Part shown: positions 33,126 to 39,941 of the stretch, in pieces
Numbering within the stretch: the first letter of the stretch is position 1
Layout of the letters: every line of letters begins with the position of its first letter
NCBI RefSeq assembly: GCF_008711285.1
Contig: NZ_VXDC01000019.1
Location: 1 to 45,792 of the forward strand
DNA length: 45,792 bases
Direction of reading: 5' to 3'
DNA from: Roseibium aquae
GTDB lineage: Bacteria > Pseudomonadota > Alphaproteobacteria > Rhizobiales > Stappiaceae
Notes under the pieces: generated by a model
What the model was told of the DNA's origin: nothing
What the model saw: the letters and a program-made list of their open reading frames with translations, nothing else
The model's database searches: none
Program-made: the position numbers and the translations under genes

Positions 33126-33532
33126 CGGCTTTGACAACAGACCGGCGCACGCCGGAACGCTCCGGCGACCGCCGCCAGCATCCCGTGAAGGCCGGGGCGA
33201 CGCTTTATGCGGGCGCGCTTGTGGCGCTCGGCGCGGACGGGTTCGCCGTGCCGATGACCACCGCGACCGGGCTGATCGCGCTCGGCCGCTGCGAGACCCG
33301 GGCGGACAACAGCGCCGGCGCGGACGGCGACATCGCGGTGACGGTGGGCGCCGGGATCTACCGGTTGTCCAATTCCGCCGGCGCCGACGAGATCACCACG
33401 GCCCATATCGGCCAGGCCTGTTATGGCGTGGACGACCAGACCGTGGCGCTGACGGATGGCACCGGCACGCGGTCGCCCGCGGGCACGGTGTTCGACGTCG
33501 ATCCCCAGGGCGTCTGGGTCGATTTGCGGTGA
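33122..33532 (+). CDS. DUF2190-type capsid-associated protein
   Basis: A 136-residue beta-rich protein (KAGATLYAGALVALGADGFAVPMTTATGLIALGRCETRADNSAGADGD) resembling DUF2190 capsid decoration proteins. The position between protease and major head protein fits this role. It overlaps the protease gene by four bases. Confidence 0.75.
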   Translation: MTALTTDRRTPERSGDRRQHPVKAGATLYAGALVALGADGFAVPMTTATGLIALGRCETRADNSAGADGDIAVTVGAGIYRLSNSAGADEITTAHIGQACYGVDDQTVALTDGTGTRSPAGTVFDVDPQGVWVDLR

Positions 33533-33802
33533 GGCAGGTTTATTCGTCTTTCCCCGCTTGTTTGGCGCGGAGAGGGAACGGAATGGATCCCCGATCAAGT
33601 CGGGGATGACGATGGAGCAAGGATCAAGGCACGCGGGTCCCATCAGCCCCGGCGCGTCACCCCGGACGACGCGAAGCGGAGATCCGGGGTCCATACCCTT
33701 GTCCCCGACGAGCCTCGGAGCTGCCTGTGTGCCAGCGAGCGGCCGGGGATGACGACCGAATGAGTGGCGGGAAATCCGCACTGACAATGGAGTCCCTTTG
33801 AG
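33533..33802. repeat. Intergenic cluster of host-type palindromic repeats
   Basis: A gene-free 270 bp inside the head operon made of tandem palindromic units: ATCCCCGA/TCGGGGAT (33587-33607, 5-nt loop), ACCCCGGA/TCCGGGGT (33659-33690), and TCCCCG (from about 33702) with CGGGGAT (to about 33750). These resemble the CCCCGA-TCAAG-TCGGGG family scattered between genes in many alphaproteobacterial chromosomes. They could fold in the transcript and raise stability of the upstream message or lower read-through to the major head gene. Confidence 0.65.
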
Positions 33803-34699
33803 ATGGACATCAACACGCAAACGCTCCGCTCCGCCTATGTGGGCTTCAATGCCGCGTTCCAGTCGGGCTTGCGGGAAGCGACCTCGATGTATGGCCGGAT
33901 CGCGACGACCGTGCCCTCGACCACGCGCGAGAACGAATATGGCTGGCTGGGCAAGTTCCCGCGCTTCCGGGAATGGATCGGCGACCGGGTGATCAACTCG
34001 CTCGCCAAACACGGCTATTCGATCCGCAACCGGCCGTTCGAACTGACTGTCGAGGTCGACCGGGACGATTTTTCCGACGACAATCTCGGTATCTATACCC
34101 CGCTGTTTTCGCAGCTTGGCATGGCCGCGGGCACCTTTCCGGACGAGCTGATCTGGCCGCTTCTGAAGGCCGGGTTCTCGACCCCCTGTTACGACGGCCA
34201 GTATTTCTTCGACACCGACCATCCGGTGCTGGACGCCAATGGTGAAGCCGTTTCGGTTGCCAACACCGATGGCGGCTCCGGCACACCCTGGTTTCTCCTG
34301 GATGTGCGCCAGGCGCTCAAACCGCTGATCTACCAGGAGCGCAAGGCGTTCGGCAATCTGGTCCGCATGGACCGGGAAGACGACCAGAACGTTTTCATGA
34401 AGAAGCAGTTCCTTTATGGCCTCGATGGCCGGGCGAATGTCGGCTTCGGTTTCTGGCAGATGGCCTGGGGCTCGAGGCAAACCCTCAATGCCGCCAATTA
34501 TGCGGCCGCCCGGGCGGCGATGGCGGAGTTCAAGGCCGATTTCGGCAAGCCGCTGGCCATCGTTCCCAATCTTCTGGTCGTGCCGCCGTCGCTGGAAGAA
34601 GCCGGACGGCGCTTGCTGCAAAGCCAGCTGGTCAATGGCGGGGAGACCAACCCCTGGGCGGGCACCGCCGAGATGATGATGGTGCCGTGGCTGGCCTGA
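33803..34699 (+). CDS. Major head subunit (Mu T-like)
   Basis: A 298-residue protein of the Mu-like major capsid family (MDINTQTLRSAYVGFNAAFQSGLREATSMYGRIATTVPSTTRENEYGWLGKFPRFREWIGDRVINSLAKHGYSIRNRPFELTVEVDRDDFSDDNLGIY). It forms the icosahedral shell with an HK97-type fold. Spaced from the previous gene by the repeat cluster. Length matches Mu T (about 305). Confidence 0.93.
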   Translation: MDINTQTLRSAYVGFNAAFQSGLREATSMYGRIATTVPSTTRENEYGWLGKFPRFREWIGDRVINSLAKHGYSIRNRPFELTVEVDRDDFSDDNLGIYTPLFSQLGMAAGTFPDELIWPLLKAGFSTPCYDGQYFFDTDHPVLDANGEAVSVANTDGGSGTPWFLLDVRQALKPLIYQERKAFGNLVRMDREDDQNVFMKKQFLYGLDGRANVGFGFWQMAWGSRQTLNAANYAAARAAMAEFKADFGKPLAIVPNLLVVPPSLEEAGRRLLQSQLVNGGETNPWAGTAEMMMVPWLA

Positions 34700-34726
34700 C
34701 GCCGCCGATCTTGAAAGGACCAATCC

Positions 34727-34948
34727 ATGACACAGGCCAAAGCGAAACAGGCCCCGCCAAAAGCTGCGGACACAGAACCCGATGCGGCGAAACCGGTGCT
34801 GCGGATTACGGCCAAGCCCAGGGACGGCTTCCGGCGCTGCGGCGTGCATCATCCGGCCGAACCGGTCGAACATGGGGCGGGCCGGTTCTCGGACGCCGAG
34901 ATCGCGGTGCTGAAGGCCGAGCCGAACCTGGTGGTCGAGGATCTTTGA
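34727..34948 (+). CDS. Mu gp35-like small head-region protein
   Basis: A 73-residue protein with a disordered Lys/Ala/Pro N-terminus and a conserved core DGFRRCGVHHPAEPVEHGAGRFSDAEIAVLKAEPNLVVEDL, the pattern of the Mu gp35 / HI1506 family found directly after the major head gene. Function not established. GAAAGG lies 9 bases ahead of the ATG. Confidence 0.75.
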   Translation: MTQAKAKQAPPKAADTEPDAAKPVLRITAKPRDGFRRCGVHHPAEPVEHGAGRFSDAEIAVLKAEPNLVVEDL

Positions 34949-35176
34949 CAAGCATAAAAGGGGAAGGCGCCGAGCCCCGACCGCAACTTGACCCGGGTAC
35001 CCGGGTTCCGGCGTTCAGGCGGGTGGGAAGCCCGCACCTAAAGATACCCAGAGAGAGGTCTGGTACGGCTCGCAAGGCCCCCAGCATCGCCCGCGCAATC
35101 CGGCTTTCGGGCGATTGACGGCACTCCGGCCCATAAGGACTTAAGGTCGCCTCTCGCCATTCTTGAAAGGTACGCC
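34949..35176. other. Intergenic region with a 16-bp perfect palindrome
   Basis: 228 bp without a supported gene between the gp35-like and DUF1320 genes. ACCCGGGTACCCGGGT at 34991-35006 is exactly self-complementary. The surrounding GC-rich sequence (GGCGGGTGGGAAGCCCGC) also folds. It resembles the repeat cluster at 33.6 kb in kind, not sequence. A late-gene transcript structure or head/tail transcription boundary is possible. Confidence 0.4.
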
Positions 35177-35608
35177 GTGCCTTACGCAGTCCTTGAAGAC
35201 CTGATCGACCGGTTCGGGGAAGACGAGCTGTTCCAGCTGACGGACCGGACCAATAGGCCGGCGAGCACGATCGACACGGGCATTGTTGCCGCGCATCTTT
35301 CCGACGCCGAGAACCTTGCCGATTCTTATCTTGCCAAGCGGTACCGGCTGCCGCTCGATCCGGTGCCGGAGGTGCTCACCCGGATCGTGTGCGACATCGC
35401 CCGGGCCACATTGCATGGCCGGACCATGGACAAGGACGATCCGGTGGCCAAGGCCAAAGAGGATGCGGTGGCCTGGCTGAAGGATGTCGTCAAGGGGCTG
35501 GTCCAGCTGGAGGCGGAAGGCCTCGCCCCGGAGCAGCCCTCTGGCGGAACGGTCCAGGTGCGCGGGCCGGACCGGGTGTTTTCCAAGGACAGTCTGACGG
35601 GGTTTTAA
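35177..35608 (+). CDS. DUF1320 family protein (Mu gp36-like)
   Basis: A 143-residue protein with the DUF1320 pattern: MPYAVLEDLIDRFGEDELFQLTD, HLSDAENLADSYLAKRYRLPL, then VLTRIVCDIARATLHG. In Mu-like phages gp36 acts at the head-tail connector. The start is GTG with GAAAGG nine bases upstream. Confidence 0.88.
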   Translation: MPYAVLEDLIDRFGEDELFQLTDRTNRPASTIDTGIVAAHLSDAENLADSYLAKRYRLPLDPVPEVLTRIVCDIARATLHGRTMDKDDPVAKAKEDAVAWLKDVVKGLVQLEAEGLAPEQPSGGTVQVRGPDRVFSKDSLTGF

Positions 35609-35618
35609 GGAAGCTGTG

Positions 35619-36215
35619 ATGAGCGGAGTGCGCCAGGCCCTGACCATCGAGGACGCGGAGGTGAACGCCGCGCTGGACCGGGTCGCGCGGGCGGGCGGCG
35701 ACACCTCCGCCCTGATGGCGGAGATCGGCGCGGCCATGCTCTATTCCGTCCAGCGCCGGTTCGAGCGTGAGACCGGGCCGGATGGAACGCCCTGGCCGCG
35801 GCATGCGCCGCGCACGGCCCGGCAAAGGGCGCGGCGCAGATCGCGCGGCAACGCGCCGCTGACGCCAAAACTCCTGCGCGACAGCGCAAGGCTCTTTTCC
35901 TCGATCACCTCGGAGACGACACCGGAAACGGCCGCGGTCGGCACGAATGTGGTCTATGCGGCAATCCATCAGACCGGCGGGACCATCACCCAATATCCGC
36001 AATCGCGGAAGGTCCGGTTCCGCAAGGTGGGCGGGCGCCTGCGCTTTGCCCGCAAGGCGCACAAGCGGGCCTTCGAAAAGCCGGTGACCTATGGCACGCG
36101 CACGATTGTCATTCCCGCGCGGCCCTATCTCGGGTTTTCGGACGCGGACCGGGCGGAGATCCTGGCGCTGGCAGAGGCGCATTTTGAGGCTGCGGCCGGG
36201 GAGGGCAGGGCATGA
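35619..36215 (+). CDS. Virion morphogenesis protein (Mu G-like)
   Basis: A 198-residue protein of the phage virion morphogenesis / tail completion family (DRVARAGGDTSALMAEIGAAMLYSVQRRFERETGPDGTPWP ... LLRDSARLFSSITSETTPETAAVGTNVVYAAIHQTGG, and a C-terminal RPYLGFSDADRAEIL). In Mu, gpG lies before the protease, but here it has moved to the connector cluster. ATG 35619 preferred over GTG 35616. Confidence 0.86.
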   Translation: MSGVRQALTIEDAEVNAALDRVARAGGDTSALMAEIGAAMLYSVQRRFERETGPDGTPWPRHAPRTARQRARRRSRGNAPLTPKLLRDSARLFSSITSETTPETAAVGTNVVYAAIHQTGGTITQYPQSRKVRFRKVGGRLRFARKAHKRAFEKPVTYGTRTIVIPARPYLGFSDADRAEILALAEAHFEAAAGEGRA

Positions 36216-36640
36216 GCCTGGTCGAGGTGATCATCGGCCGCCTTGATGATGCCGGAACGCCGTTCCGGGTGGTGGGCGGTGCGGCGGGGCTGGCGGTCCT
36301 AGAACAGCGCCGCACCCGGACCCCGGCCGCCTTTGTGATGGTGGCCGAGGAGGCGAGCGGGGCGAACGAGCGCATGACCGGCCCGGTGCTGCAGCGGCTC
36401 GAGACCGATATCGCCGTGGTGCTGGTGCTGGAAAATCTCGGCGATCCGCGGGGCGGAACAGTGGCGGACGACATCGAGGCGCTCAAGGCGTTCGTCCGGG
36501 CCAGGCTGATCGGCTTCCGGCCGGACAGTGCGGCGGAACCGATGGAGCATGTCTCCGGGGAACTCTTGAAGGTGCGCGGCGGGGCGGTCTGGGCCGAGGA
36601 ACGGTTTTCCTGCGCCCGCTTTCTGGAGGAACTGCCATGA
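36212..36640 (+). CDS. DUF1834 family protein (Mu gp37-like)
   Basis: A 142-residue alpha/beta protein (MSLVEVIIGRLDDAGTPFRVVGGAAGLAVLEQRRTRTPAAFVMVAEEA ... VLQRLETDIAVVLVLENLGDPRGG) that fits the DUF1834 / gp37 family of connector or tail-terminator proteins. It overlaps both neighbours by four bases. Confidence 0.8.
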   Translation: MSLVEVIIGRLDDAGTPFRVVGGAAGLAVLEQRRTRTPAAFVMVAEEASGANERMTGPVLQRLETDIAVVLVLENLGDPRGGTVADDIEALKAFVRARLIGFRPDSAAEPMEHVSGELLKVRGGAVWAEERFSCARFLEELP

Positions 36641-36807
36641 ATGCGATCACACCCCGAAAGGGCGGCCGGTATGTCCGCGATGCGCAGACGGGGGACGAGG
36701 ATCCTTCGAGACGGGCCGTTGGCCCTCCTCAGGATGAGGGGGGCCAACGCGGGTTGGCCGGTCCCCGGGCCAAGGGCGGCGGCACGCCCGTGAAGACAAA
36801 GGAGTGA
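36637..36807 (+). CDS. DUF2635-like small protein interrupted in frame by a palindromic repeat
   Basis: A 56-residue protein starting MNAITPRKGGRYVRDAQTGD, like the DUF2635 (Mu gp38) pattern of a short Gly-Arg-x-Val-Arg-Asp motif, and ending TPVKTKE. Codons about 22-35 come from an imperfect palindromic repeat (36701-36740) of a type scattered in alphaproteobacterial genomes. The reading frame stays open across it. The ATG overlaps the previous stop and the stop precedes the tail-tube gene by three bases, so the gene is operon-embedded and probably expressed. Confidence 0.6.
   Translation: MNAITPRKGGRYVRDAQTGDEDPSRRAVGPPQDEGGQRGLAGPRAKGGGTPVKTKE
36701..36740 (+). repeat. Palindromic repeat inside a coding frame
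   Basis: ATCCTTCGAGACGGGCC, a 3-nt loop, then GGCCCTCCTCAGGATGAGG: an imperfect stem (ATCCT/AGGAT, GAG/CTC, GGGCC/GGCCC). I recognise the ATCCTTCGAGACG...CTCAGGATGAGG family as a dispersed repeat of Rhizobiales-type chromosomes. Its presence in a phage gene implies transfer from a host genome. Confidence 0.65.
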
Positions 36808-36810
36808 CGG

Positions 36811-37734
36811 ATGCGCAAGGCCCGGAAACTGGCGATCCTGGCGAAGATCGAGACCGCCTATGGCACGGACAGCGGCCCGACCGGCACGGCGGACGCGATC
36901 CTGGCGACCGATGTCACCCTGACGCCGCTGGCCGGCGAAGACGTCTCCCGCGATCTGTTGCTGCCGACGCTCGGCCATCAGGGCATCGAGCTCACCGCCA
37001 ATCACCTGCGGCTGGACTTCGCGGTGGAATGCGCAGGTGCGGGCGGGGCCGGGGATGTGCCCGCCTATGGCGCCTTGCTCCGGGCCTGCGGGCTTTCGGA
37101 AACGGTGACCGCTGGCGTGTCGGTCGCCTATCAGCCGGTCTCGGAAGGCGAGGAAAGCCTGTCGCTCTATTTCAACCAGGACGGCGTGCGCCATGTGGCG
37201 CTTGGCTGCCGCGGCACCTTCCAGCTGGAGTTCGCACCGAAACAAATTCCAAGATTCCGGTTTTCCTTTTGGGGTCTTCTGGGCACGGTCACCGACGAAG
37301 CCTTGCCGGCCGCCATCCTGTCAGCGTTCCAAGCCCCCCGGCCGGTGTCCAGTGCGATGACCAGTCTGTCGCTGTTCGGCTCAAGCCGGATCGCCGAAAG
37401 CCTTGCCGTCGATCTCGGGGTGGAGATCGTGCCGCGCTTTCTCATTGGCGATGAACGCATCCAGCTGACCGGCCGGCAGGTCACCGGAACGGCGGTCCTG
37501 GAAGCCAAGACGATGGCGGCGGCCGACTGGTTCGACGCCGCGCTTGCCAAGACCACGGGGGCCTTGAGCCTCATTCATGGCACGGCGGCGGGCCATACGG
37601 TGGAGCTGACCGCGCCGAGGGTGCAGATCGGCCGCCCCTCCCAGGGCGAAACCGACCGGATCGTGAACTATGCCGTGCCGCTGATGTTCCTTGCCGACAC
37701 GGGCGACGACGAACTCGTGCTGACCATCCGCTGA
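36811..37734 (+). CDS. Tail tube protein
   Basis: A 307-residue protein beginning RKARKLAILAKIETAYGTDSGPTGTADAILATDVTLTPLAGEDVSRDLLLPTLG, the pattern of phage tail-tube proteins of non-contractile tails. No tail sheath gene exists anywhere, so the tail is siphovirus-like, as in B3-type and RcapMu-type transposable phages and unlike Mu's contractile tail. The stop is followed after 16 bp by the tail assembly chaperone. Confidence 0.85.
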   Translation: MRKARKLAILAKIETAYGTDSGPTGTADAILATDVTLTPLAGEDVSRDLLLPTLGHQGIELTANHLRLDFAVECAGAGGAGDVPAYGALLRACGLSETVTAGVSVAYQPVSEGEESLSLYFNQDGVRHVALGCRGTFQLEFAPKQIPRFRFSFWGLLGTVTDEALPAAILSAFQAPRPVSSAMTSLSLFGSSRIAESLAVDLGVEIVPRFLIGDERIQLTGRQVTGTAVLEAKTMAAADWFDAALAKTTGALSLIHGTAAGHTVELTAPRVQIGRPSQGETDRIVNYAVPLMFLADTGDDELVLTIR

Positions 37735-37750
37735 GATCAAGGAGAGCCTC

Positions 37751-38089
37751 ATGCAGTTCCGCCTGTGCGAACCCTTCGAGTTCTGGTGGCCGGTCCGCGT
37801 GACCCTTCCCGATCCGGACCGGCCGGGCGCGGTGCTGAGCCAGACGTTTGAGGCCAAGTTCCTTATGGTGGGCAAGGACCGGCTGGCGGAGCTGGAAGCC
37901 CACGGGGAAGCCGCGCTGCTTTCCGAAATCCTGCGCGACTGGCGCGGGGTGAGCGGGGCAGGGGGATCCGAGATCCCGTTTGGCCCGGAAGCGCTGGAAC
38001 AATGCCTGCCCTTTGCCCATTTCCGCGTCGGCGTCTACCGGGCTTACCTCACCGCGCTCAACGGCCAGGCCGCGGCAAAAAACGGATAG
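37751..38089 (+). CDS. Tail assembly chaperone, short form (G-like)
   Basis: A 112-residue protein (MQFRLCEPFEFWWPVRVTLPDPDRPG ... LLSEILRDWRGVSGAGGSEIPFGPEALEQCLPFAHFRVGVYRAYLTALNGQAAAKNG) in the position of lambda G / Mu gp41. It ends at a TAG four bases after a slippery heptamer, so most ribosomes make this short form and some shift into the following frame. It helps coat the tape-measure protein during tail assembly. Confidence 0.85.
   Translation: MQFRLCEPFEFWWPVRVTLPDPDRPGAVLSQTFEAKFLMVGKDRLAELEAHGEAALLSEILRDWRGVSGAGGSEIPFGPEALEQCLPFAHFRVGVYRAYLTALNGQAAAKNG
38077..38083 (+). promoter_or_regulatory. Programmed -1 frameshift site A_AAA_AAC
   Basis: In the frame of the short chaperone the bases read GCA AAA AAC GGA TAG, giving the canonical X_XXY_YYZ heptamer A_AAA_AAC directly before the stop. 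Slipping back one base continues as CGG ATA GAG GCC GCC, exactly the frame of the downstream domain, and gives a fusion of about 232 residues. Confidence 0.88.
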
Positions 38090-38448
38090 AGGCCGCCCGG
38101 GCCTGGGCCTATGCCCGGCGCGGCCTGGCCGATCCGGACCGAGCGGTCCGGCTGGACGCGCAAAGCGCCGCGGACTTCGCCGCCCTTGGGCTTCCTGTGC
38201 CGGACGCTCAAATCCCAGATCCTGAAACGTTCGACGTCCCGCGCGAGAACTGGCGCGCGGTCACGGCGTTCCTGGCGCTCGAAACCCAGTGGCGCGTTGT
38301 GGCAGGACCGGTTGGGTTGATCTGGTGCGGGCTCGATTATGCCGCGGCGGCTGCTGCGGTCCGGGGGCGGAACCGGCGGGCCTGGCAGCGGCTGTTGGGG
38401 GAGCTCAAGGTGATGGAATCGGCGGCGCTAGAGGTGTTGAATGGGTGA
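38083..38448 (+). CDS. Tail assembly chaperone extension (T-like, DUF1799-like), made by -1 frameshift
   Basis: About 121 residues (RIEAARAWAYARRGLADPDRAV ... FDVPRENWRAVTAFLALETQWRVVAGPVGLIWCGLDYAAAAAAV ... LKVMESAALEVL) with the W-x(11-12)-QWR and GLDY pattern of DUF1799 minor tail proteins. It has no good start codon of its own at its head. The natural product is the fusion to the short form from 37751, analogous to lambda GT. The in-frame ATG at 38002 gives an implausible Arg/Pro-rich leader. Its 3' end abuts accessory block 3. Confidence 0.82.
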   Translation, partial: RIEAARAWAYARRGLADPDRAVRLDAQSAADFAALGLPVPDAQIPDPETFDVPRENWRAVTAFLALETQWRVVAGPVGLIWCGLDYAAAAAAVRGRNRRAWQRLLGELKVMESAALEVLNG

Positions 38449-38519
38449 ATTTATTGGGTATTGGCACTTTTCACGCAGGCCAGCTGCATCGATGATCATT
38501 GGTTGGCATAAACGCGGTG

Positions 38520-39605
38520 CTAGTCGAATCTTGGTGGATCGTATTCATCCGTATCCGGCGAGCTGTCTTTTGAACGCTCAGACAAAACATCCTCGTAGTC
38601 CTTTTGATAGCGTGGTCCCACAGTTCCGTCACTCGAAACGACCATAAGGGCAGCGAGTTCATCGAATTTCGCACGGTCATAGATCATGTTAAGCGCGTTT
38701 TTAGGCGACAGCGCTCGTTCAGCGTAAGTCTGGTCACCAAGTGCGACCAAAAGGAATGTTGCGAGATCAAGGCTATCTGCGAGTACATTGGTAGAATTTG
38801 AATCCCCAACCGCGGCAGCCGCTTTCACAAGTACAGGCAATGGAGAGAGAATTTTTCCCGTCGCGTTCTCGTAAAAAATATAAGCCGACGTACAAGCATT
38901 TCTTTGCAGTAAAGTTCGTTGTTGGGTAGTGCCGGAACTGCGCTGCGAAATGTCAGCGTTGGGACGTCTATATCGTTTTGCTTGAAAGACTAGGGGTATT
39001 ATTTCTCTCACCGAGACGCTGCCGTCATCGTGAGCTTTCTTTTCAAAATCGAGGATAATTCCAAAGTCGCCGCCGTTCACCTGTTCGCCGCCACCGACGG
39101 AAAGATCAAGCTCTTGAAGGATCAGTGTGCTCTCCTGCGCCCTGAGAGCAGTTGCCATACGTTCGCTCCAAAGGCAGCATTGGTTTCCCCACAGGGCTAT
39201 AAGATTTCCTGTGAGACGATCTTCCCTGGATCGGGTTGGACAGTGCCGTATCTGAAAATCTGTTGCTGCTTCGAGCGTGGCCACAAACATCGTCCAAACC
39301 GCGACATCGCGAAAGTTGCAATGATCTGCCATAAAATCATATACGGTTGAATACCGATTCGCGTAGCGCCCCGGGGTATCTCTAATCGCCATAATTCTTT
39401 GTATGTGACCAATTTCTGACTGAAGAGCGTGCGTTCTTTCCAGAAGTGTGGAGCGGATCGCTAAGCTCGTATTCGCTGACACGGTATCGAGCGTATTCCA
39501 CGCTTCGAGGCGATCATTTCCTTCCATAAAGCTCTTGCTTTTCTCCTTGATTTCTAAAAACTCCTCGAGGGAAAGACCAAAATACTCAGAGAAACTATTC
39601 GTCAT
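38520..39605 (-). CDS. Unrecognised cargo protein, possible PD-(D/E)xK nuclease
   Basis: A 361-residue protein, not a known phage tail component. The first 115 residues are helical (FGLSLEEFLEIKEKSKSFMEGNDRLEAW, then a second helical bundle). The middle carries ILQELDLSVGGGEQVNGGDFGIILDFE, then after 14 residues IPLVFQAKRYRRP. This is a D-x(n)-(E/Q)xK arrangement like restriction-type nucleases and predicts a metal-dependent DNase. The C-terminal third is mixed, ending in an acidic tail. It is on the opposite strand to all tail genes, lower in GC, and has its own ribosome site (AAAGG). Position and form suit a single-gene defence or exclusion function; this is inference. Confidence 0.6.
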   Translation of the reverse strand: MTNSFSEYFGLSLEEFLEIKEKSKSFMEGNDRLEAWNTLDTVSANTSLAIRSTLLERTHALQSEIGHIQRIMAIRDTPGRYANRYSTVYDFMADHCNFRDVAVWTMFVATLEAATDFQIRHCPTRSREDRLTGNLIALWGNQCCLWSERMATALRAQESTLILQELDLSVGGGEQVNGGDFGIILDFEKKAHDDGSVSVREIIPLVFQAKRYRRPNADISQRSSGTTQQRTLLQRNACTSAYIFYENATGKILSPLPVLVKAAAAVGDSNSTNVLADSLDLATFLLVALGDQTYAERALSPKNALNMIYDRAKFDELAALMVVSSDGTVGPRYQKDYEDVLSERSKDSSPDTDEYDPPRFD

Positions 39606-39707
39606 TGATATGCCTTTAGTTGAAATAATTCTCCTTACACGCCCTTTTAATTGACCGGTTAGATATGAGCAATATCACGACACCATTATGGGTGCCTATT
39701 GCCGCTT

Positions 39708-39733
39708 CGCAGTTTATAAACTGCGATTTTTTT
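39708..39733 (+). terminator. Rho-independent terminator
   Basis: CGCAGTTTATAAACTGCG (39708-39725) is a perfect palindrome that folds as a 7-bp stem with a TATA loop, followed by A and seven Ts. On the plus strand it would stop late transcripts arriving from the chaperone side, before the tape-measure gene. Confidence 0.75.
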
Positions 39734-39897
39734 GGCCAATATTCGGAAACTGACTATTAGGTGGGGTCACTTTTGAGAAGCCAAAGCTGCGATCTTCAGC
39801 TCTCTCGTAGAGTATCCAATAGGCGTCAACGCAACCCGTAGACTGCTAAAGTACTTCAAAATGTGTTTATTGCGCTGTGTGATACACCACCTTGCAC

Positions 39898-39921
39898 CCG
39901 CCCGGATGTTCTGACCCTCGC
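39898..39921 (+). promoter_or_regulatory. Shared 24-bp element, copy 2 (upstream of the tape-measure gene)
   Basis: The core GCCCGGATGTTCTGACCC starts at 39900. It matches copy 1 at 32029-32052 in 21 of 24 positions and has the same 44-bp distance to the next ATG. It lies downstream of a plus-strand terminator, so it is a good candidate for the start of a new transcript. Confidence 0.55.
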
Positions 39922-39941
39922 CCGCGCGCGAAGCTTGGGCC

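Larger units (their letters stand above)
39606..39941. other. Right flank of accessory block 3
   Basis: 336 bp without a gene. From left to right: the leftward leader and promoter area of the cargo gene, a strong plus-strand terminator (39708-39733), further AT-rich DNA, and from about 39890 phage-like GC-rich sequence with the second copy of the 24-bp element (39898-39921). Confidence 0.55.

Noticed and set aside
32939..34951. 670-codon antisense frame opposite the head genes
   Set aside because: It spans several recognised head genes and a repeat cluster on the other strand; the composition is typical of a shadow frame.
38002..38448. Independent start of the second tail-chaperone frame at ATG 38002
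   Set aside because: The first 27 residues are an out-of-frame reading of the short chaperone; the slippery heptamer gives a better explanation of how this frame is reached.
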